A stretch of 64,000 nucleotides of DNA from Cryptomeria japonica (lineage: Eukaryota; Streptophyta; Pinopsida; Cupressales; Cupressaceae). Positions 23,869-36,003 of the stretch are shown here, in pieces. How positions within the stretch are numbered: position 1 is the first letter of the stretch; the number at the start of each line of letters is the position of its first letter. The notes under the pieces were generated by a model. It ran no database searches. It was not told the DNA's origin and worked only from the letters and a program-made list of their open reading frames with translations. The stretch spans positions 25,985,406-26,049,405 of the forward strand of contig NC_081409.1 of the NCBI RefSeq assembly GCF_030272615.1, in the 5' to 3' direction. Made by a program: the position numbers and the translations under genes.

Positions 23869-24734
23869 ATTGAACAAAGTGACTTACAACGTGAGCATAG
23901 TCCTTGTTTGGATCTTGTGATAGCTCCATCTGATGTGCTTGATATCACTCCTCTGGCATGTTGCTCATCTTCCCAAAATAGTGATCAGCAAGATCGAGAG
24001 GCAGATGTTGTGCTAGATTAGCCATATTAGCACTGCAGATCTTTCTCCCTCTCCTTTCTTTCTCTTTTGTGACCATTCTTCTATATGTATCCATGTTCTT
24101 CTATTGTTCCCTTAATGTCTCCTTGGGATGATGCAAAGCATTGAGATCTTTTCTTGGCCTCTTTCATGTTGACTCAAAAGACATCCTCTCTTCCCTTTCT
24201 TCTAAGGTAGTATCCTTCTTTGGGGAATGAAGATTATTGTATGCATATACATACATGATATACATGAGTTATCATATAGCATACTGAACCCAAGGAAAAT
24301 GACACTACCTCATTTTTTGTGTTTATTATCCTTGGGTTATTTCTCGATTGGGGGCTAAATCCTCATGATAACGTGATCCCTTCCTTCTCTCTCTTGGGTG
24401 TATATTACCTTAAAGAAATTGCTCCCAATAAGGTGCACGTGATCGCTTTAATGTGGGGGCATACACTTCGCTCATACTTTCCTTCTTGTGAACTTTGTTT
24501 TCCTTTGTAATCTTTGGTATCCTTGCTTTCATGACTCATAGTGAAGGAAACTTTTCTACTTGTATTCATGGTTCTCCCATTCTCGATCTTCCCTTTTACT
24601 TTGTCAATCAAAGTCATAAGATCCTAAGTCCACTGGGGGCTTGGCACATCTTGCCTCCTTGACGTGGCAAAAGTCTTTCAATCTTGTTTCCTTGTACTTT
24701 ACCCACAGTATTGGCATATGCTTATACTCCTGCT

Positions 24735-24749
24735 AAAGTGGGGGCTAAA
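24735..24749 (+). promoter_or_regulatory. Polypurine tract, gypsy element
   Basis: AAAGTGGGGGCTAAA immediately precedes the TGTAGTG start of the right LTR, as expected for plus-strand priming in plant gypsy elements. The stretch 23870-24734 shows no further coding I can name. Confidence 0.75.
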
Positions 24750-25999
24750 TGTAGTGTCATAAAATTGTGACCCTAGCAGTTTATGACTACATTAGGGTCC
24801 TCACGCATGCGAACTCAAATCCTCTAGCCTGATCAGAGACCGGAGAGTGCTCGAATTGCCAAAACAACTTCTTCCTTGGCCTCTGCATCACTATGTCCGC
24901 ACTCTGCCCTGGAGAAAGGGGTAGGATAGGGGCGTGGCACTCCTGTCCCCCCTTGGATAGGGGCGTGGCACCCTTGTCCTCCTAGGACAGGGGCATGGTG
25001 TCCCTATCCCTACCCCATTTTGGGGCAGGACCTTCCTAGAGGATGCATTGTGAGTTGTGTAGTGAGCGGGAAATCTCCCCGATGTCGGCCCATTACGAGA
25101 TTCAAATCCTTCAAACATGTATTTAAGGGGGAATTATCTCTCTCATTTGCATAAGTGGAAATTGCATAAGTTGGAGTTGGATAAGTTGGATGAGTGGAAA
25201 ATTCACAAGAAATCAAGTATTCAAGCATTCTTTTCCAACATTGAGCATTCTCAAGTCTCCCTTCAAGGCTAGGTGTTGCATTCAAGTCAAGGATTCAACC
25301 ATTGAAGAGGAGATTGATTTCAACATACAATTTCATACAAGCATTTCTATCAACATTGCTACTACAACCTCCCTTGAGGTGATTTACAATTCAGTCTTTC
25401 ATTTACATCTACTTGCAAGTACTTTCTTTCATTACTTGGTTAGTCCCAAAATTGGGGTTTGACCTAAAGGCAGACCCCCAATCCCAACACATTTCCCTCT
25501 CTTTTATGTGTGTAAGTTACAGGTGCGTAGCTGTACTTTCAAATTTGGGCTTCATTTGTAGAGGCGGAAAAACCCTTTTCATTTCGCGGATTTTTCGGAG
25601 GACCGTGTACATTCCCACCACGATCTAGACAATTTTTCAGCAAATTTGCAGGGCAACTTCGTCAAAGCATTTTACTACCAAATCCGGGTGCACAACTTCA
25701 TCCCATATTCAGATCTTAAGTTATAATCAATTCTTTGTCACTTTTTCACTACAAAATTCAATCAATTTCCTTTCTAAATCAAACAAAGGAAGAAGGGATC
25801 ATCCTAACATTCTTAATTTGTTCAAAATTCAATGTACCATCTTTGTGTGGAGATTGAATCTAGTGAATTATCCCTTATCTTCCTAATGTAATGATGAAAA
25901 GTGCTTGAAGGATAATCAATAGTGAAACTCTCATCTCTCTTTGAAGGAAAGGGTTAGCTTTCCTCTTGATCTATCACTCATCATTTTCCCACCATTACA
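24750..25999 (+). repeat. 3' LTR of gypsy element
   Basis: This complete 1250-bp LTR runs from TGTAGTG to TTACA and is followed by CCAAG. It has three palindromic GC-rich units at 24924, 24955 and 24985, with periods of 31 and 30 bp. Confidence 0.9.
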
Positions 26000-26004
26000 C
26001 CAAG

Positions 26005-28326
26005 TACAAAAGATCTTTGTAAAGCGAAGAAATAGAGAAAACCTCATGGGAAAAAACTCTACTCCAAAAAGAGATGAAGGCTAGTGAAGGACTAAAGAAG
26101 CCTCCAAACTAGAGAATATTCCAGAAAATGGGAACAAAGGATGAACATGTAGAACACCATTGAAGCACAAATTTGCAAACACTGTCGAAGAACAACTGTC
26201 GATCTGAAGAACCTGCACTGAAATAGAAGATGATCATGTAGAGAAGACTGTAATCTGCATGAGTTCCCTCAAATAACACTACTCGAATCGGATTGCAAAC
26301 AAAGACAAACAACTGAACTTGAAGATATAGATGGCAAAAAACACCAAAGTCTGAAGAGTTGGTCAATCAAAGATGGAAGGTTTCCTTCAAAAATAGGAAT
26401 GAAAGAGTGTCCAGATGGTAAATGATCCATCTCACCGAAATGCATAGGTAACCAGCCACTACATCTGCCTAGTACATAGGAAAAATACTGAATACATAGC
26501 TCACTCCAACACAAAACCAAGGAAGCATTAGAACCAACAACCAACAGGAGAAACCCCCCATAATGCTGACTAGGGAGAGGTGATGGGTACACTGAAACTA
26601 AATGCCAAGAAAAACTGCATGACGAAGAACCAGGAACATTGAGAGTGTAGTAGAAAGTACAAACATATATAAAGGCTAGTGTCATGGAAGGAACACTCAC
26701 TTGACACATATCATGAGGGTAATGTCTTGGAAGGAACACTCACACGAAAAAGGTAGACGAAAAACAAAGAAAAACATCAAACCCCCCCCCATGGCACTTT
26801 ATAATGGAGTGCGAGTACAATAAGGCACAAGATGTGCAAGCTCCCAAGCATGCAAAGCATAGTGGCACTTTATCTCAGTACGTTTGCAAAAAAGGAAAAA
26901 TACTTACAAAATGATGTATACAATGCTCAAAGAAGACAAAAGGCTGGAAATACAGAAATAATAGCCAAAGATGAGTCATCCCATGCAAACGAGAAGCTTC
27001 CACGATCTCATATGTCCAAGTAATTCACTAGAGTGCGAAAACACAAAAAACTGAATAAAATATAACTGGAGTAAAATTTAGAAAGAGTGCATGGATGGCT
27101 ATGAAGAGCTCTGAAACATCATCCCAACATCACTGGAATCGCAAAAAACAAAGAAAATGGTGAAAACTTATGAGCTCGGGACTGAAAAACAACACCTCTG
27201 ACTTCAAATGTCTATAGAAAGTACCAGTAGCAAAACCAGGTGATGAAACCAATAAATATGGAAAGTAGATGAAACCATCTTTCCAACAATATCTCATTTT
27301 CCAAAAACCTATATTGTATGCCCAAGTTATGGCCAAAACAAAAAACCCCTCTTTTAGGGCACAAAGAGGGTTCAAAGGGGCCATGAAAGCCATCTGTATT
27401 GCTGACATCATGTTGATGTCAACAGAATATTCTCTACTGCCGAAAAAAAAATATGTCGCTGGAAAAATAATTCGATCATTGGAAAAAATACCACCTGCCG
27501 GAAAATAATGTTGAGCACCAGAGAACATCGGCAGGGCCGAAAAATTAGCGGTGACCGGAAGTCTCCCAAGAGGCGGTCGGGAGGTGGCAGGCGGTTGGAT
27601 AGAGGTGGTCAGGAGGTGGTAGGCATGAGGTGAAGGGAGGTGGTCGGTTGCATGGTAGGGGGTGGCTGTTGTTCAGAGGGCAGCAAGGCAGTAAGGTAGC
27701 CAGAGGGCGGCAACGGTCGAAGGGCGGCAGGCAGCACGGGGGTCAGAGGGTGGTCGTGGATGGTGGGCAGCACGGGCTGAATCGTTGAGAGGCGGCATGG
27801 TGGCTAGAGGCGATGTTTCGGAAGCAAGGCCTGCTTGCGACTAGAAGACAAGGGCGGCTAACGACTAGGGGCAAGGTCCACGACCTGATGCAGGCCATAC
27901 AGACTTGTAGAGGTCGTACAAACCAGTAGAGGCTAGTGGCCCCCCTTCAAATTGCCCTTTTTAAAAAAAATGAAACCACCCTTTTATTTTAAATTTTTTA
28001 TTTTTTTTTTACAATATTTTTTGCATTCGACCTAGGTATGCTATTAAACTGCTAAAAAATGATTTTTTTATATTTCTCGAAATTTGTGCCTAGAAGAGGG
28101 CAAAAAACAAAAAAGAAATTCCAAAGCCAAAATTGTCCAAATTGGACAAAGTTTATATGAAAATAGGGGGTTTTGGGTGTTCTAAGCTCAACGGTGAGGT
28201 CTGTTTGAGCCCAAAATACCCAAAAACAAAAATATCCCTAGATGCAAATAAAAAACTCTGAAAAACTTGAAACCCTAGCCTCCAAAAAAACTTCTGAAAA
28301 ATTAGGAACAAGTAGTAGCAGATGTA
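26005..28326 (-). other. Interior of the non-autonomous copia-like element
   Basis: No protein domain is recognisable on either strand. The first ~120 bases past 26005 resemble 60420-60500, the 3' interior of the copia element at the right edge. A G-rich segment occupies 27545-27830 and a T/A-rich one 27955-28080. Confidence 0.6.
27545..27830 (+). repeat. G-rich GGYGG tract
   Basis: About 290 bases are strongly G-biased on the plus strand and contain many irregular GGTGG, GGCGG and GGCAG words, between AT-rich flanks. Many GG and GGG runs lie close together, so G-quadruplex formation is possible. Confidence 0.6.
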
Positions 28327-28339
28327 GGCTCTGGCACCA
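28327..28339 (-). promoter_or_regulatory. Primer binding site, non-autonomous element
   Basis: The minus strand reads TGGTGCCAGAGCC, two bases from the initiator tRNA-Met site, directly beside the LTR that starts at 28340. Confidence 0.75.
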
Positions 28340-28617
28340 TGAAGAACTTCAGAGATCCTAAGAACACCTGCAAGCAAAATACCTGTCACAAGATAAGAAT
28401 GGAGGCAAAAAAGCAAATAATGGCTCTTAAGAAAAATATTATCATTTAGAGAGGGAATTATAAGGAAATTAGCAACCCTAAAGGTGTGCAACCCTAAAGG
28501 GATAATGTTATTAAATACCTACAATATTATTAAATACCTAAGTTTATCTTAAGCGTAGAGTATATTAGACTAATAATTAAATAATTAATTATTAGCTAAT
28601 ACATGATAACTCCAACA
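28340..28617 (-). repeat. 5' LTR of the non-autonomous element
   Basis: A 278-bp LTR matching the outer parts of 20110-20853. Its portion from 28392 onward is present again at 35767-35991 because it lies inside the 7.4-kb duplication. Confidence 0.78.
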
Positions 28618-28631
28618 ATATATATAAGTAC

Positions 28632-29378
28632 GCACCACCCCCACGATAGTAACTTTTTTGTATCTATGTGATTCAAATTGCAATCGATTAGCAGGTCTTC
28701 CCCTGCACTTATTGATTTTATCGCGCATACAAATACACGGTTTCCCTCACGCACCTCGAATATGCAATTGGGTTGCCTATAAGTTGACACAGGTCGTGTA
28801 CTGTTTATAAAACCTGCAATATTCCCTGTTGCTTTTAGTCTTCCATCAATGTACATAGCCACTCTTTTACTTTGATCATTATCTTTTACATGTATATAAT
28901 TTGCTGATAGTGCATACCTATGTATACTTCGTGTATATCAAACCAGCTACATCCAATTTTTGTAATTGTAATAGGGTCTGAAATACTCCATCAATTCAGT
29001 AGCTTTGTTGTAATAGACCTTTATGCCATCCATGAAAAATAGGCCCAAACCATGTAATGACGATGGTGTTATGCGATATATCTTCCCATTAACACAAAAA
29101 TCAGTGTTTATTGGATGAAGTTCCTTGGGTACCCATTGTGTCTGTAGATGTTTGTACCTCAAGGGCACCTTGATGTTGTCTATGCTCATGTCATCATAAG
29201 AACATGACCCCCCTTGAGCAAGAAACAATTCCATGCGTTTATGGAATTTTCTTCTTATCTTTTGACCTCTAGTTGATCTGCCTCTTTCAGACCTACTACA
29301 TGTCTCACTTTCCTCTTCTCTTCCTAAATTTCCCTCGCTCGAGGAAGACACATCTGACAAATACCTATTTGGTGGTAC
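28632..29378 (-). pseudogene. SET-domain-like exon, copy 1
   Basis: A 747-bp open segment between an acceptor (TGTAG before GTACCACC) and a donor (GC before GTACTTAT); no ATG begins it, so it is an internal exon. After a Ser/Glu/Arg-rich lead it reads LHGLGLFFMDGIKVYYNK, then GNIAGFINSTRP, YRQPNCIFEV, VFVCAIKSISAGEDLLIDCN. This matches the order of SET methyltransferase motifs: start GxGLF, the N-x-H-like FIN segment, PNC, the AIxxIxxGEE element and the DY-like end. The last catalytic Tyr is Cys and the NHSC core is NST, so activity is doubtful. Two stops interrupt it near 28945. SET proteins methylate lysine, often on histones; the target here is unknown. Confidence 0.65.
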
Positions 29379-32300
29379 CTACACTCCATCAAATGAGATA
29401 GTTAGGAGAGGGTTGATTGTTATTGTGAGAGGAAAAAATGATGGTGGGGTCGCTGATCGAGGGGAAGTAAGCAGTGAGTTGTCTATGCCAAGTCATACTT
29501 TGGATTGGACCCGTTTTCCGCATCAAAGGTCAATGTCAGATTGACCGACGATGATCATGTGATTCGCCAAGATGGATAGGATCTACGGTGGAGTTTCAAA
29601 CAATTTTTATAAGGGTGTTGTAAAGGCATGGTATGTTATCTATGCGGGAAAGTTAGAATGGACAGAGTGCAAGCTTGTCAAATTGGAGAAAATAGCAACA
29701 AGGTAGGACAATTGGATGCCGACTCGTTTCAGAAAGGCCATTTTTTTGAAGGTTTGTATTGACTCAAAATTGATTTGACAAGAAAGGACAATAGTTTCAG
29801 AGGCATAAGAGAATTTGGATAACCTCTAAGTTGGAAATGAAAGATCATGGATTTCTCAGTAAAATCAGAGGTTGCTTGTTGTCAGGGATTCTCATAGAGG
29901 GATAAAGTCAAAAAAGCCTTCACACCCCCTCAAACAATCCTTCGAACTTTCACAACCCTTCAAACTTTGAATATCTAAAAGAGGATAATCCAGTGTTTTA
30001 AAAGAATTATGAAGCAAAGTTGCGGAGTCCTAAGATGAGAAGATCAAAACAAAATCATCCATGTAAGGTGAATCTTGACAAAAAACCAGTGGATTGATTT
30101 TCCTTGTGAAAAAGTTGGGATTCGACGGTGTCCTAGGTCTGACATGCATGATTTCCCTAGTTCATAGCTGGCATGGTGAATAGATAGAAGCGGGCATTTA
30201 GGAAGATTGGTTTAGCATGAACAGACACAACCAAGTGAAGTAATTTTGATTATAAATACAATAAGGTGGTATTTTAGTTGGTAGAAGAGAAAAGAAGCGT
30301 CTTTTTTTTTTTGAAGAGCGATTTTTCATCACTAAAGAAGATGATGTTTGAGCAGTATCGTGTATGGACTGTTTGAATGCTTGTTGATACCGGATGGATG
30401 TTCTTTCTCTTGTGTGAGTTTGCTTATTGTCAGAGGGGTTGTGAAAGTTCAATCACAGGGAGCATGAAAGCCATTTCTTATCAAAAAAATCCACACATGA
30501 TACATCCTTTGGTTCTACTCTACCACCAGCTAGCAAGGGGTTTGAGGAAGGAGCCCACAGGGGAATGAAAGAAAGAATTATTTGAGTGGGGATCAGCATC
30601 CAATCGTCTCTGCGATGACATGGAAGCTGCAACCCCTCCCCAACATATTATGTTTTCCTATAAGCTTCTCTTTCCACTTTCTTTGATCCTTGGCATAAAG
30701 GTTGGAGATCTTCCTCTAGTTTGGGAGTGATTTTACTTCTTGCCAAGATCCAGTTTCCCTTCCGAGAAGGGAAATATTGTGTAGGACAGAATGAAACATC
30801 TCACAGTCTGATTAAAGACATCAAGATGATAATGGTACGGCTCAAGCACTTTTGTTTCTACCAATGTTCAGCTACAAATTGCTACAAATTGTGATTTTGT
30901 TTTATCATGGGTGTCAACGTATGGGTAGTTTTATGAAATATTTTGTAACAGAATTGCATATGGATTTCTTGGCTTGTTCATTCTAGATGACATGTATCTC
31001 TTGGGCTCAATCTTTTTGCTCCCTTATTTTCTATAGAAGGGAAATCAAGGCCATTAGAAAGGGTTCCAAAATCTCTGAATAGGGTCTCTTGTGTAGGTTC
31101 GGTCTGCAAGATTAAGTTCTAGTTTTGAGAAGTCGTGAGTAAATAGAAAAGGATTGTAATGTCATTTTGCAAAGAAAAATAGAAGATAGTCATCAGTTTC
31201 AAATTTCAAATGATAAAATGTATTTGGTTAATTAATAGAAGATAACTTTTGAAGTTAATATAGATATAATTTCATAATCCTTACTCTCTTGTGTATGATT
31301 TTATCATCTTTTGAGTTAATGGAATCAAGGGTTTCATTTGCTCATTGCATTGTTATGATGTATGTAATTTTTCATTTCATCCTCTAATCCAAGGGGTTAA
31401 TTAAAATGCTTGAATGAGATTACAGAGGGATAAAGCTTGTACTAGGATTTGATAAGTAGTTTGGGTAAGAAATTACAGAGGGATAAGCTTGTATTAGATA
31501 ATTTTTTGTCAATTTTGAGTCATATTTCATAAACTCATAGCCCAATGGAGTAAGGCATTGGTATATGCTAGCAGATGTCATTAGGTTATTGATTTCTTGT
31601 TTGTTTCACTTATGGTTTGTCATAAATCATTAAAATCAAGACATATTTCCAAGTTTTTATGTATGTTTGAGGTGTCCTACTATCTCATGCTCCAGATAAG
31701 GTCAAGGATCACTAAAGAATTGGTCATTCTTGAGCATTCTCCCTGTTGTTGAGCCCATATAGGAGATTATCTGGAATGAGCTATACCATGTTGATGTCAA
31801 GGTGGTTCAGGTGAGAAAAAAAATCAAAGCTTTGACAAAATATAGTTGCTAAAACCTGGCTTCTTATTAAACAACTCCAAGAGGGTGTAAAGAGAAAACA
31901 AGCAAATAATAAATGATTTCTATAGGGTGTATTGACTTATACCTACCAATCCATGAGAAGATTTGTCGCCTTGCCTTTATGTAGACTGTGCAAGATCCTA
32001 CTCAAAGGGTTTAAGGTCCCTGCATATGTAATCCATTTATCTTATGCTATCTTGCATTTTATATGAAGTTAAATCAAATGGTTCACTACCTTGCATAGAC
32101 AAGGGAACAAACTGTTTGAAAAAATGTCTCAAAGAAATGTGTTCTCATGGTGATGGAATGCCATGACAATCCATAGTAATTTGAATGGCATAGAATTCCA
32201 TCACCATCATTGCATTCCATCACCATCATGGCATTCCATCACCATCATTTCATTACATCACCATTATAGCAACTAATTGAGTCTATATTGGCTTTGTTTG

Positions 32301-32390
32301 TTTCAACACCCGACCCTTGCTTTGCAACAATCTTATAGGCCCATGTATACCTTTCCCTAGCATCATCTATAGATACTATATTGCTAGAGG
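29379..32390. other. No recognisable gene
   Basis: Short frames only. A stretch at 30960-31420 resembles 47910-48170: CTCCCTT, a TATA-like CTATAGAAGGG, then a similar leader. This may be an LTR promoter core of an element I cannot delimit. The same stretch recurs at 38330-38790 in unit 2. Confidence 0.5.
32189..32268 (+). repeat. ATTCCATCACCATCAT minisatellite
   Basis: About four imperfect copies of a 19-base word containing ATTCCATCACCATCAT; the same array is at 39571-39650 in the second unit. Confidence 0.7.
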
Positions 32391-32396
32391 ACTCAG

Positions 32397-32715
32397 ACAA
32401 TGTGTAGAGAAGGGTTTGAACTCTATATTGATAGAAGGTGATGCATAGATACTTATCAATGCTATTAAGAATGGTGCTACACCAAATTGGAAAATACAAA
32501 AGATTCTGAGGGACATTATGGATTCTCTAAATAAAGTTCTTGACTACGAGGTCGGACATGTTTTCAGGGAGGCAAACATGGCAAACATGGGAATAAATTT
32601 AAGGACAAAGGATGACCAGGTTTTCAACGCAATCCCGAGTGAGGATTTGGAACAAATTCTAGGGGACAACTATGAAGCCTCATGGAGGCAGAAAAAAGAA
32701 GGCATTAGATAGGTA
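32397..32715 (+). pseudogene. LINE-type RNase H fragment, unit 1
   Basis: Across two frames the plus strand reads LINAIKNGATPNWKIQKI followed by LRDIMDSLNKVLDYEVGHVF and REAN. This matches the C-terminal part of the plant RVT_3 RNase H domain found at the end of LINE ORF2. No RT lies upstream. It ends in stops and is duplicated at 39779-40095, where one base has been lost. Confidence 0.6.
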
Positions 32716-33639
32716 CGACTAAGGGAGGGTACTGATCTAGATTCCAAACCACAACTTTGGATCTGGAGTGACAAAGGTGATCCTGATAGATGAAAATAAG
32801 GCTTTGATTACCATGAATGAAGGGACATTGGGAGAAGGTGGCAAGATATTAGGACACTTCAAATCCAAAGATGGATTTGGTTTTCATGAGATATCAGATT
32901 TCTTTCTCTTTTAGACAGAACCCGATGTTTGATAAGGACAAGAAATCATAAGGCCGAGATTAAATAGGAAGGCAGATCCAGCAATGAATGTAGGAGGAGA
33001 ACTGAGGGAAAATGGCCCATCACTTTGGTTTGAGTTGCCTATGTGCAGAGGAGACATTTCAGCAGCAATGTAGGAGACTTTTTCACTGTGATGAGCTCAC
33101 TTGGGATGCGTTGTGGCATCTAGCCAAGGCTATTTTGGGTGGGGATAGGCACTGGTGTGATGGTTTTGTCTATAAGATGATTATGTGCCCAATGGTTGGC
33201 ATCCTTGATTCCAAGGAAGAATGCATATAGATGATCCCAACATTCAAAGAACATCCTTCAAAGCCTTCATAAAGCATACAAACCCTTGCAATACCAAGAA
33301 CAAGTCCCTGAAAAACCCTAGAAGATCATTGAAAAGGGAAATGAATAATTTTGATTATGTTTGAAATGCACATAAGATGAAGCTAAGTGATTGCTCACCT
33401 ATAAACTAATTTCCTCCACCTATGAATCTCCTCTACTATGCGCAAGTAAACTCTTCATTCACCACCGTCTACGAATTCGATCCTCTCCTGCTCAGAGGGA
33501 ATGAAGTTTTTCAAAGTCTTTTGCTTTGCCTCACGGGAATGAAGTTTTTTTAAGTCTTTTGCTTTAAAGAGTAATTTGAAATTCAAATTGACCTATGGGA
33601 TATTATAATTATATGTAAAAATTAAAATTGATCACCTAA

Positions 33640-35766
33640 GTGCCGACCCCAAGTGACTCGGTCGTGCGGGATAATATTTGCAAAGAAAGTGCCCCTTGTC
33701 CCTTATCCCACTAGGTGTTTCAATATGATTTTCAACCTCACGGGATAAGGAAACAATTATTTTCAAAGAGTGCATCTTATCCCGCGACACATTTGCATCA
33801 ATGATCTAGCATCGCAGGATAAGAAGAATGAAAGAATTACAAAGGAATCATTATCTCATGACAACTGCAAGGTGAACAAAGAAGCAACATGGGATAAGGA
33901 GAAGCTAAAAGAAACAAGCAGTAGAGGCCTATCCCGCAATGATCCAAGAGAACTATGAGAGGCCCGTGGGATAAGGGTTGTCTTAGGCACAAAGGGGAAA
34001 TATTATCCTGTAGGGTCTCAAAGTTACCATAATAGCAGTACAAGGCAACGCAGGACAAGTCAACAAAGAAGGATGCTATGTTTTTATTATCCCATGTGTT
34101 CCCATGGGGATAAGAAAAGAGTAGCAGGATAAGAAAATAAATAAAAAATAGGTAAAAGGGCTTATCCCGCAGGGAGCACAGATCAACAACAAAGGTGAAT
34201 GAAAGATCAATGGGTAAGACTCAAAGGTACACCATGAGATAAGAGTGTTAAAGGAAAGAAGAGGAAGTATTATCTCGTGATGTGTTACTCTTGTTTAGAG
34301 ATTGTCGGGGGATAAGAGTTATAAGCTGGAAATAAGGGAAAGCTTATCCCTCACATTCCCACAAGGATAAAAGGAGTACTGCGGGATACTACAAAGCTAG
34401 TTCAAAGGCTTATCCCACAGATGGTAGGAACATAAAGGAAACGTGCTTGCAAGCGGAATGCTAGGAGCAATGCAGGATACGGCTTCCAAGGTAAAACACA
34501 TAAAAACTTATCACGCAAGGATAGAAGAAAGGGTAAATGACATCACAGGATAAATAAAACAAGGGAAATCTACAATAGAGGATTATCTCATGGAGATAGA
34601 TGAGATGGCCAAAGGAGCTTCAAAGAATATGAATTTCTAAAGTGACAAAGGGGACTTAAGTATTGCTAAAAAACCCCAGGACTTAAGTCCATTATTTCCT
34701 TGGAAGGCCCCGCGGACGACCACTTAACCCATGAAGTTTTCCACGCATTCTAATTGTTTACTTAAGTGTTGACCCCAAGTAACTTGGTCGTATGAGATAA
34801 GATTTCAAAAGGAAGCGCCCCATGTTTCTTATCCCGCAAGTGGTTTCAATGTGAATTTCAAGCCCCTCGGATAAGAAGAAAGAAAGAATTACAAAGGAGT
34901 CCTTATCACACGATAGCTACAAATAGAGCAAGGAGAAATGCGGGATAAGGAGTGGTCGAAGAAAACAAGCGGTAAAAGCTTATCCCGCAATGAACCAGGA
35001 ACACTATGAAATGGTCGTAGGATAAGGGCTGACTTAAATATAAAGGGAGTCTTATCCTGCAGGCTTTCCATGCAACTAGAATCGAATTACAAGGTAACGT
35101 GGGATAAGTCAATAATGAAGGATGCAATGATTTTCTTATCCTGCGCGTCCCCACGGGGATAAGAAAAGTCTCTGGATAACAAAATACTTAAGAAAAAGGT
35201 AAAAGGGCTTATCTCGTGGGGCAGCAAAGATCCAAAACAACTGTAAAACTCAAAGGTGCATCACGGGATAATACTTGTGAAGGGGAAATAAGAGACATTC
35301 TTATCTTGCGCATCCCCGCAGGGATAAGAAAGATTCTCTGGGATAAGAAAAGTCTAGTTCAAAATCTTATCCCGCGGATGATAAAAACACAAAGAAAGGG
35401 TCTTACAGGCAAAAGGTGGAAGGAAGGGTTAAGATCAGCATGGGATAAGATCTCCAAACAAATAAAATAGAAGATTATCCCACGAAGATAGAAGCAATGG
35501 CTAGTGATACCACGAGATAAGTAAAACAAAGGAAAATTGCATCAGAAGCTTATCCCGCAGGATTTCCATGTCACTAGAATAGCATTACAAGGCAATGCGG
35601 GATAAGTCAACAATGAAGGATGCAATGATTTTCTTATCCCGTGTGTTCCCATGGGGATAAGAAAAGTGTCTCGCGATAACAAAATACTTAAGCAAAAGGT
35701 AAAAGGGCTTATCCCACGGGGCAGTAAAGATCTAGAACAACAGAGAAACTCAAAGGTGCGTCATTG
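33640..35766. repeat. GGGATAAG / CTTATCCC array, unit 1
   Basis: The 8-10 bp word (GC)GGGATAAG and its reverse complement recur every ~30-60 bases in both orientations, many with CCCCGC or CCCGCG beside them that let neighbouring copies pair as hairpins (for example near 34085-34115 and 35300-35330). Larger repeats are superimposed: segments starting GTGTTGACCCCAAGT-like at 33635 and 34763, and ~0.5-kb repeats further right. No coding is apparent. GATAAG is the plant I-box/GATA-factor core. An LTR origin is possible. Confidence 0.85.
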
Positions 35767-35991
35767 GATAAGAATGGAGGTAAAAAAGCAATAATGGCTC
35801 TTAATAAAAATATTATCATTTAGAGAGGGAATTATAAGGAAATTAGCAACCCTAAAGGTGTGCAACCCTAAAGGGATAATGTTATTAAATACCTACAATA
35901 TTATTAAATGCCTAAGTTTATCTTAAGTGTAGAGTACAATAGACTAATAATTAGATAATTAATTATTAGCTAATACATGATAACTCTAACA
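35767..35991 (-). repeat. Partial copia-like LTR at the duplication join
   Basis: It matches 28392-28617 and ends CTCTAACA followed by ATATA. It lacks the first ~52 bases and the primer site, as expected if the duplication cut through the LTR. Confidence 0.85.
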
Positions 35992-36003
35992 ATATATAAG
36001 TAC

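Larger units (their letters stand above)
20974..25999 (+). mobile_element. Gypsy-type gag-protease element without RT
   Basis: LTRs at 20974-22205 and 24750-25999 begin TGTAGTGTC; the right one ends ATTACA. The 5-bp duplication CCAAG is at 20969-20973 and 26000-26004. The interior (22206-24749) codes for a gag C-terminal zinc-like motif and a gypsy-type protease on the plus strand, but no reverse transcriptase, RNase H or integrase is seen. The left LTR lacks its last ~12 bases and no primer site follows, so a deletion removed the LTR end, the leader and the start of gag. It lies in the non-autonomous copia-like element, close to that element's 3' LTR. Confidence 0.88.
20110..28617 (-). mobile_element. 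Non-autonomous copia-like LTR element
   Basis: Direct repeats at 20110-20853 and 28340-28617 both begin TGAAGAA and end AACA on the plus strand. A primer site at 28327-28339 makes 28340-28617 the 5' LTR on the minus strand. The flanks GTATA (20105-20109) and ATATA (28618-28622) are a target duplication with one mismatch. Without the gypsy insertion the interior is about 2.4 kb (20854-20973 and 26005-28326) and shows no pol motif on either strand. The interior next to the 3' LTR resembles that of the coding copia element at 59965-64000, so the two belong to related families. It interrupts an intron of the SET-like gene. Confidence 0.8.
28392..35766. repeat. 7.4-kb tandem duplication, unit 1
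   Basis: This unit and 35767-42906 are collinear with an offset of about 7372-7382 bases, dropping to about 7133 after a deletion in unit 2. The unit holds part of the copia-like LTR, the SET-like exon, an RNase H relic, a short minisatellite and a GGGATAAG array. The join at 35767 lies in GATAAGAA, which occurs both in the array and in the LTR at 28392. Confidence 0.93.

Noticed and set aside
27269-27528. Antisense pair of ORFs around 27130-27528
   Set aside because: No domain on either strand; they fall in the interior of a non-coding retroelement.
33770-35470. Small plus-strand ORFs in the GGGATAAG array
   Set aside because: They are composed of the repeated word in changing frames and are not kept as frames between the repeats.
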